12,883 bases of DNA from JAMOBE01 sp039908285 (GTDB taxonomy: Bacteria > Pseudomonadota > Alphaproteobacteria > Rhodospirillales > Rhodospirillaceae): NCBI GenBank assembly GCA_039908285.1, contig JAMOBE010000102.1:1-12883 (forward strand), given 5' to 3'. Positions 7,808 to 12,883 of the stretch are shown piece after piece. The notes beneath the pieces were generated by a model. The model was not told the origin of the DNA and did no database searches. It was given only the letters and a program-made list of their open reading frames with translations. The position numbers and the translations under genes are program-made. Each line of letters begins with the position of its first letter. Position 1 is the first letter of the stretch.

Positions 7808-8026
7808 GCCATTTCCGACACGCCGATCTCTCAAACACCGTTTTCAGTGGCCGAGAAACCATTGTCCGCGGCACCGCTGGGCTGTGCAACCAATTTTCCG
7901 TAAATTCGTCGAGGCGGCTTTGACAGGGGCAGCGCCTTATGCGCCTTTAGGGTGTGGTTGATTATTGCAGTCACCTATTCTTCATGCAGGGCAATCGGGT
8001 GAAAAAAGTGCCCCGATGGAAGAGCC

Positions 8027-8056
8027 TTGACAAATTCCTCCCCTCGGGTGTTTCAT
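8027..8056 (+). promoter_or_regulatory. Candidate sigma-70 promoter of the cobalamin riboswitch transcript
   Basis: TTGACA (8027-8032) is a perfect -35 match, followed after 18 bp by TTTCAT (8051-8056; 4 of 6 to the -10 consensus). The transcript would start at about 8063, a few bases before the P1 strand of the aptamer, the placement expected for a riboswitch leader. The 220 bp between this site and the divergent radical SAM gene show no further gene or clear promoter. Confidence 0.4.
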
Positions 8057-8062
8057 GGCCGT

Positions 8063-8227
8063 GGATGGTTTCAGCATCCCGGAACACGGTGCAAATCCGT
8101 GGCGGTCCCGCCACTGTAATCGGGGACACCGGCTGAACGGCAGATGCCACGCCACTGACGGGGAACGCTCCGTCGGGAAGGCGCAGCCCAGGTGGACGAT
8201 CCGAAAGCCAGGAGACCTGCTGAGACC
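8063..8227 (+). promoter_or_regulatory. Cobalamin (adenosylcobalamin) riboswitch aptamer
   Basis: The conserved core is plain: GGTGCAAATCC at 8088-8098, CCCGCCACTGTAA at 8107-8119, GGGAAGGCG at 8175-8183, and the B12-box AGCCAGGAGACCTGCT at 8206-8221. The closing P1 stem can form between GGTTTC (8067-8072) and GAGACC (8222-8227). It is followed at 8258-8301 by an intrinsic terminator and then by the peptide and radical SAM genes, so it very probably controls them. The class normally turns genes off when cobalamin is bound. Unusually, the genes it controls here are not recognisable cobalamin synthesis or transport genes. Confidence 0.95.
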
Positions 8228-8273
8228 ACGACGGAACGAAAGACGGAATCCGATGGCAAAGGGTTTCGGTGGG
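8216..8273 (+). promoter_or_regulatory. Predicted antiterminator helix overlapping B12-box and terminator
   Basis: Bases 8216-8227 (CCUGCUGAGACC) can pair with 8262-8273 (GGUUUCGGUGGG) in 12 continuous pairs, four of them G-U. The first strand contains the end of the B12-box and the P1 3' strand (GAGACC); the second is most of the terminator's 5' arm. P1/terminator and antiterminator therefore exclude each other, giving a read-through state without ligand. Pairing was done by eye, without energies. Confidence 0.6.
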
Positions 8274-8301
8274 CACGTGTGCCCGCCGAAACCCTTTTTT
8301 T
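8258..8301 (+). terminator. Riboswitch-linked intrinsic terminator
   Basis: AAAGGGTTTCGGTGGGCAC (8258-8276) pairs with the complementary arm 8279-8297, with one T-G pair, closing a very short loop (effectively CGTG), and a run of seven T ends at 8301. It lies between the cobalamin aptamer and the peptide gene, 19 bp before the peptide ATG, so it can stop transcription of the whole cluster. Confidence 0.93.
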
Positions 8302-8319
8302 ATTGCATGGAGTTGCACG

Positions 8320-8478
8320 ATGGAACGGATCAGCGAAACGACACTCACCCCCCCGACCCAGACGACCGAGGACCGGCAGCCCAAGGCCGCCGACATCATC
8401 GCCAGCCGCAGGAGCTGTAACGCCGACGGCACCGGCCTGTCCCACTACATCCTGATGGACAAGACCCCCCGCTCATGA
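8320..8478 (+). CDS. cbpA: Probable CbpA-like RiPP precursor peptide
   Basis: A 52-residue reading frame begins at an ATG preceded by GGAG (8309-8312, 7-base spacing) directly after the riboswitch terminator. It ends in ATGA overlapping the start of a radical SAM/SPASM gene, so translation is likely coupled. The N-terminal half is polar and Thr/Pro-rich (residues 1-20), as in a leader or spacer. The C-terminal half reads KAADIIASRRSCNADGTG then LSHYILMDK, with one Cys and Gly/Ser/His/Tyr residues as possible modification sites. The arrangement of cobalamin riboswitch, short peptide and radical SAM enzyme matches the predicted CbpA/CbpB system, as I recall from protein-family descriptions. Identity, core and modification are inferred; no modified product can be named. 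Confidence 0.8.
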   Translation: MERISETTLTPPTQTTEDRQPKAADIIASRRSCNADGTGLSHYILMDKTPRS

Positions 8479-9947
8479 GTGCCAGGGGCACGAATGCGGT
8501 GCGAGCGGCCTCCGTCCGGGGCCGCTCCACCGACGCCGGCGACGACTCGCCGCTGCGGATCGTCGACATCGGCCATCACAGCCATGACGTCCTGATGGAT
8601 GCCGAGGTGGCCTTCTGGTCGCTGATCGCGCGCAACCGGCTGGACGACGTGCTGGCCGATGGGCCGCTGATTGCCGCCTGGCGGGCCAAGCGCGCCGCCT
8701 TCGCCGAGGAAATGGACGTGCTGCGGTTCCGGCTGACCCCTTCGGCCGTGTACTTCAATCCGACCGAGCGCTGCAATCTTGACTGCACCTATTGCTACAT
8801 TCCCGCCGACATGCGCCGACGCGGCCAGCACATGGGGGAGACGGAGATGACGGCCGCCCTGGACCGGCTGCGGGACTATTTCCGCACCACGGTGCCGGAG
8901 GGACGCAAGCCGCAGATCATCTTCCACGGCGCCGAGCCCCTTCTCAATCGCGAGGTGATGTTCGCCGCCATCGACCGCTATCATGACGATTTCCGCTTTG
9001 GCGTGCAGACCAACGCCACCCTGCTGGACGACGACGCGGCGGCCTTTCTGATGGAGCGCGGCGTCGGCATCGGCCTGTCCCTGGACGGCCCGGTGGCCGA
9101 GATCGCCGACCGCACCCGCCGCTCCTGGGGGGGAGAGGGCACCTACGCCGCGGTGATCGCCGCCATGGAGCGGCTCAGGGGCTATGACGGATACAACGTC
9201 ATCGCCACCATCAACCAGGGCAACGTCGCCGAACTGACCCGCCTGGTGGAGCTGTTCCATGCCCACGAGGTTCCGGCCTGCATGCTCAACGTGGTCCGCT
9301 GCACCCAGCCGGCGGCCGAGACGGTGCGCGCCGACGATGCCCTGGTGACCCGCCACTACCTGGCGGCCCTGGAGCGCTCCCACGCACTTTACCGCGCCAC
9401 CGGGCGCAAGCTGGTGGTGGTCAACTTCGCCAACATCCTGATTTCCATCCTGGCCCCGACGGCGCGGCGGCTGATGTGCGACATATCGCCCTGCGGCGGC
9501 GGACGCTCGTTCTTCGCCCTGGCCCCCAACGGCGACCTGTTCCCGTGCAGCGAGTTCATCGGCCTGCCGGCGTTCAAGGGCGGCAACCTGTTCCAGGACC
9601 GCATCGAGGACGTGCTGGCGAGTCCGGCCTTCCGCACGGTCACCGGCCGCCGGGTGGAGGACATCGCCGCCTGCCACGACTGCACGATGCGCCACTTCTG
9701 CGGCGCCCCCTGTCCCGCCGAGGCCCACGAAATGAACGGCGGCATGGACCAGACCGGGGCCTACTGCGGGTTCTATGCCGAGCAGGCGAGCTACGCCTTC
9801 CGCCTGATCGCCGACGGGCGTCATGATGACTTCCTGTGGGACGGCTGGGACGACGGCACCGAGGTTGCGTTTTCACTGGATCTGGCGCGGTTATCCAGGT
9901 CGACCCCCGGGGTGGGGGGGGAGGGCTCATCCTGGATTACAGGATGA
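8475..9947 (+). CDS. cbpB: Peptide-modifying radical SAM/SPASM maturase, CbpB-like
   Basis: The 490-residue protein has an N-terminal region (1-88) ending in a conserved-looking DAEVAFWSLI part, a radical SAM domain with CNLDCTYC (Cys100, 104, 107), HGAEPLLN at 151-158 and GLSLDGP at 200-206. Its C-terminal SPASM domain fits the consensus exactly: Cys340-X12-Gly-X4-Cys358, then Cys400-X2-Cys403-X5-Cys409-X3-Cys413, and Cys431, enough for two auxiliary Fe-S clusters. SPASM maturases such as AlbA and PqqE modify small peptides, so the upstream 52-residue peptide is the likely substrate. The ATG at 8475 overlaps that gene's stop and lacks a strong ribosome binding site, favouring coupling. The last ~20 residues are encoded across a terminator hairpin and may be unconserved. 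Expression should be repressed by cobalamin through the leader. No cobalamin-binding domain is seen. Confidence 0.92.
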   Translation: MSARGTNAVRAASVRGRSTDAGDDSPLRIVDIGHHSHDVLMDAEVAFWSLIARNRLDDVLADGPLIAAWRAKRAAFAEEMDVLRFRLTPSAVYFNPTERCNLDCTYCYIPADMRRRGQHMGETEMTAALDRLRDYFRTTVPEGRKPQIIFHGAEPLLNREVMFAAIDRYHDDFRFGVQTNATLLDDDAAAFLMERGVGIGLSLDGPVAEIADRTRRSWGGEGTYAAVIAAMERLRGYDGYNVIATINQGNVAELTRLVELFHAHEVPACMLNVVRCTQPAAETVRADDALVTRHYLAALERSHALYRATGRKLVVVNFANILISILAPTARRLMCDISPCGGGRSFFALAPNGDLFPCSEFIGLPAFKGGNLFQDRIEDVLASPAFRTVTGRRVEDIAACHDCTMRHFCGAPCPAEAHEMNGGMDQTGAYCGFYAEQASYAFRLIADGRHDDFLWDGWDDGTEVAFSLDLARLSRSTPGVGGEGSSWITG

Positions 9948-9953
9948 GCCTTT
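9924..9953. terminator. Hairpin at the end of cbpB
   Basis: GGCTCATCCTG (9924-9934) and CAGGATGAGCC (9940-9950) form a perfect 11 bp stem with a 5-base loop, followed by TTT on the plus strand. The cbpB stop codon (9945-9947) lies within the right arm. The short T-run makes it a moderate terminator; being between convergent genes it could serve both. Confidence 0.7.
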
Positions 9954-9984
9954 CATGCACGAGGTCAGGCACATGAGTCGATCT

Positions 9985-9998
9985 CCCGGCTCGCCGGG
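9985..9998 (-). terminator. Small GC hairpin just past the argG stop
   Basis: CCCGG and CCGGG with a 4-base loop lie within two bases of the argG stop codon. There is no T-run on the minus strand, so it may stabilise the 3' end or, with the 9924-9950 hairpin, help stop transcription. Confidence 0.3.
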
Positions 9999-9999
9999 A

Positions 10000-11211
<1,212 letters not shown>

Positions 11212-11251
11212 TCCCCGCGCCCTTCCTTGCATGTTATTCCCGGCGGACGGC

Positions 11252-11279
11252 AGTATAGGGGAATGTCGATTCCGGGCAA
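11252..11279 (-). promoter_or_regulatory. argG: Candidate argG promoter with an inverted repeat in the spacer
   Basis: On the minus strand TTGCCC (11279-11274) and TATACT (11257-11252) are separated by 16 bp; the -10 matches 5 of 6. The spacer contains GGAATgtcgATTCC (11260-11273), a 5 bp inverted repeat that could be an operator. No regulator is known from this window. Confidence 0.5.
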
Positions 11280-11304
11280 GAGAGGAGGCTCTGGGGGGAG
11301 AGGG

Positions 11305-12150
11305 CTATTTCTCCATCAATCGGGTTACATAGCGTGGCAGGGCGAAGCTGGCCACGTGGACCTCGGGGGTGTAATAGCGGGTGTCCAGGGACAGGGCGGC
11401 GACGCGGGCGGCGACGGTCTCAAGCGGCAGACGGCGGTGGGCCGGGTCGCGGCTGGCCCAGCCCAGGGTCATGAAACCGCCCACGTAGGTCGGCACCGCC
11501 GTCACATAGAACCACACGTCGTCGAAGTGAGGCCGCAGCCTGTTCCAGCTCGTTGTCAGCTCGTCCGGTTGCAGGAATGGCACCCCGTTCTGGGTCACCA
11601 TGATCCCACCGGGAGCCAGGCGCCGCCGGCAGTCGCGGTAGAAGGACTCGGTGAACAGCACCTGACCCGGTCCGTGGGGGTCGGTGGAGTCGACGATGAT
11701 GACGTCGAAGGACTCGCCTTCGGCCGCCATGTAGTCCACCCCGTCGGCGATGAGAACCTCGGCCCGCGGATCGTCGAAGGCCCCGGCCGACAGTGTCGGC
11801 ATGTGTCTGCGGCTGGTCTCGATCACCGCGCCGTCGATCTCCACCATGGTGGCGCGCACGTCGGGGTGTTTCAGCACCTCGCGCAGGATGCCGCCGTCAC
11901 CGCCGCCGATGATCAGCACCCGCCGCGCCCGGCCATGGGCCACCATCGGCACGTGGACCATCATTTCATGGTAATGGCTCTCGTCGGCCTCGGTGGTCTG
12001 GATGACACCGTCCAGGGCCAGGACCCGGCCGAAGGTCTCCGACTGGAAGATGACGAGATCCTGCAGCCCGGTCTTTTCGTGCAGCAGGGTCTCCCACACC
12101 CGGAAGACCTGCGCCCAATGGGCGTGCAGAACCTCCTCGAAGCGGATCAC
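11305..12150 (-). CDS. speE: Spermidine synthase (polyamine aminopropyltransferase)
   Basis: It transfers the aminopropyl group of decarboxylated SAM to putrescine, giving spermidine and methylthioadenosine. The 281-residue protein is of normal length. It has an N-terminal beta domain with LALDGVIQTTEADESHYHEMM (45-64), the Rossmann motif IGGGDGG at 81-87, VEIDGAVIE at 103-111 and the active-site DSTDP at 154-158, whose Asp154 and Asp157 match the putrescine-handling acids of the family. The ATG at 12150 overlaps the stop of speD by four bases (ATGA), so the two are translationally coupled and supply successive steps. It looks intact; a homospermidine or thermospermine product cannot be excluded from sequence alone. 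Confidence 0.95.
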   Translation of the reverse strand: MIRFEEVLHAHWAQVFRVWETLLHEKTGLQDLVIFQSETFGRVLALDGVIQTTEADESHYHEMMVHVPMVAHGRARRVLIIGGGDGGILREVLKHPDVRATMVEIDGAVIETSRRHMPTLSAGAFDDPRAEVLIADGVDYMAAEGESFDVIIVDSTDPHGPGQVLFTESFYRDCRRRLAPGGIMVTQNGVPFLQPDELTTSWNRLRPHFDDVWFYVTAVPTYVGGFMTLGWASRDPAHRRLPLETVAARVAALSLDTRYYTPEVHVASFALPRYVTRLMEK

Positions 12151-12650
12151 GTGACCAGGCCCCGCTTCTGCTCACCCACGTTGACATGGGTGGGACGGAA
12201 GGCTCGGCGCAGGATCGGGATGGCCTTGTAGGGGTCACAGTCCCCGCACATGAATACGTCGAGCGCCGCATAGCTGCGCTCCGGCCACGTATGGATGCTG
12301 ATATGGGACTCGGCCAGCACCAGCACGCCCGAGATGCCGCCGTTGGGCGAGAAGTGGTGCAGGTGGGTGTGCAGCAGCGTCGCTCCCGCCTCCTCCGCCG
12401 ACTCCTTCAACGCGGCCTCGACGACGTCGATCTTGTCGAGGTTGGTAGCCCCCCACAGGTCGATCAGCAGATGCATTCCGGCGAACTTCACGCCGTCGCG
12501 TTCGATGAAATAGTCCTTGCCATTGTCCACGACCGGCCACAAATGTGGCTCGGTCCTGTCCGAGGGCCTGTGAACTGTTGAAACCCTGTGGGTATCCCTC
12601 GGATTGACTTCCGAGTTCATCCCCAGTTGGGCAAGAGAGACTTTTGACAT
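12147..12650 (-). CDS. speD: S-adenosylmethionine decarboxylase proenzyme (prokaryotic type)
   Basis: It decarboxylates SAM to supply the aminopropyl donor for spermidine. The proenzyme cleaves itself to form a pyruvoyl cofactor. From the ATG at 12648-12650 it has 167 residues. The cleavage site is AES-HIS, with Ser115 as pyruvoyl precursor, and His120 and Cys135 follow at the +5 and +20 spacing seen for Ser63, His68 and Cys83 in the Thermotoga enzyme. The core family begins near FAGMHLLIDLWG (56-67), so there is an N-terminal extension of about 50 residues rich in polar and charged residues. AGGAG lies eight bases before this ATG, better than for the GTG three codons upstream. It heads the leftward speDE pair. 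Confidence 0.95.
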   Translation of the reverse strand: MSKVSLAQLGMNSEVNPRDTHRVSTVHRPSDRTEPHLWPVVDNGKDYFIERDGVKFAGMHLLIDLWGATNLDKIDVVEAALKESAEEAGATLLHTHLHHFSPNGGISGVLVLAESHISIHTWPERSYAALDVFMCGDCDPYKAIPILRRAFRPTHVNVGEQKRGLVT

Positions 12651-12840
12651 CGCTCCCACTCCTAACCAGCAGATGGACCAGAACCATGAATGAGGGCGCG
12701 TTTCTCGCCGATTTTTCCCTGTTCTGCAAGCAAAAAAGCGCCCCTTCCGTCCTTTTCCCGGTTGATGAGGCCAGACCCGCCGAAGTCCGTGACGTCATCC
12801 CCGGGGGTCAGAGCCTGAAAATGTATTCGGACCCTGGACT

Positions 12841-12866
12841 CCCTCTCCCCCTCGAGGGGGAGAGGG
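12841..12866. repeat. 26 bp perfect palindrome, dispersed-repeat type
   Basis: A perfect palindrome centred on CTCGAG, with arms CCCTCTCCCC and GGGGAGAGGG, is followed by GCCGGGGTGAGGGGG at the window edge. Such CTCTCCCC/GGGGAGAGG intergenic units recur in many high-GC proteobacterial genomes (recollection). The remaining upstream region of speD (12651-12840) shows no gene or confident promoter. Confidence 0.6.
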
Positions 12867-12883
12867 CCGGGGTGAGGGGGTGG

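Noticed and set aside
7920..7948. TTGACA as a promoter -35
   Set aside because: No acceptable -10 is found at 16-18 bp; the TTGACA at 8027 is better placed for the riboswitch.
8258..8301. Terminator as the end of an upstream gene
   Set aside because: No plus-strand gene precedes it; its overlap with the antiterminator strand ties it to the riboswitch.
8565..8590. DIGHHSHD in the maturase as a possible cobalamin-binding DxHxxG motif
   Set aside because: The spacing does not fit (Asp-x-x-His, no following Gly) and no Rossmann-type B12 domain surrounds it, so cobalamin acts through the riboswitch, not as a visible cofactor.
12700..12760. T-rich and A-rich runs upstream of speD as a terminator or riboswitch
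   Set aside because: No stable stem adjoins the runs and no known leader motif was recognised.

Overview
The window is high-GC proteobacterial DNA with housekeeping genes arranged as in Alphaproteobacteria (peptide deformylase next to Met-tRNA formyltransferase, the polyamine pair speD-speE, argG, panC). I infer an alphaproteobacterium, possibly Rhodospirillales-like. No rRNA, tRNA, CRISPR array or complete insertion sequence was seen.

Left part (1-3445): a broken IS630-type transposase N-terminus is cut by a 112 bp MITE-like element. Next comes a leftward cluster: a maltokinase-like gene, a small acidic YflT-like general-stress protein, and panC. The maltokinase-like protein has Gly where the family's metal-binding Asp is expected. 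Centre-left (3446-5984): rightward def-fmt, followed not by the common truA but by an Rpn-type PD-(D/E)XK nuclease with DUF4351-like tail. Centre (6077-8319): a visibly AT-richer, leftward gene for a TPR plus radical SAM plus SPASM/twitch-like protein, probably acquired, and then a regulatory region.

The most interesting part is 8027-9950. A candidate promoter leads into a cobalamin riboswitch, a strong intrinsic terminator, a 52-residue peptide gene and, overlapping by ATGA, a radical SAM/SPASM maturase with a textbook set of cysteines. This matches the CbpA/CbpB class of predicted peptide-modification systems, known (from memory of family descriptions) only by computation. The 3' end of the aptamer can form a continuous 12 bp helix with the terminator's 5' arm, so an antiterminator/terminator switch can be read directly from the sequence: low cobalamin should turn on production of a modified peptide (RiPP) of unknown structure.

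Right part (10000-12883): leftward speD-speE (overlapping by ATGA) makes decarboxylated SAM and then spermidine. argG follows with its own likely promoter. It converges on cbpB across hairpins. The window ends in a palindromic dispersed-type repeat.
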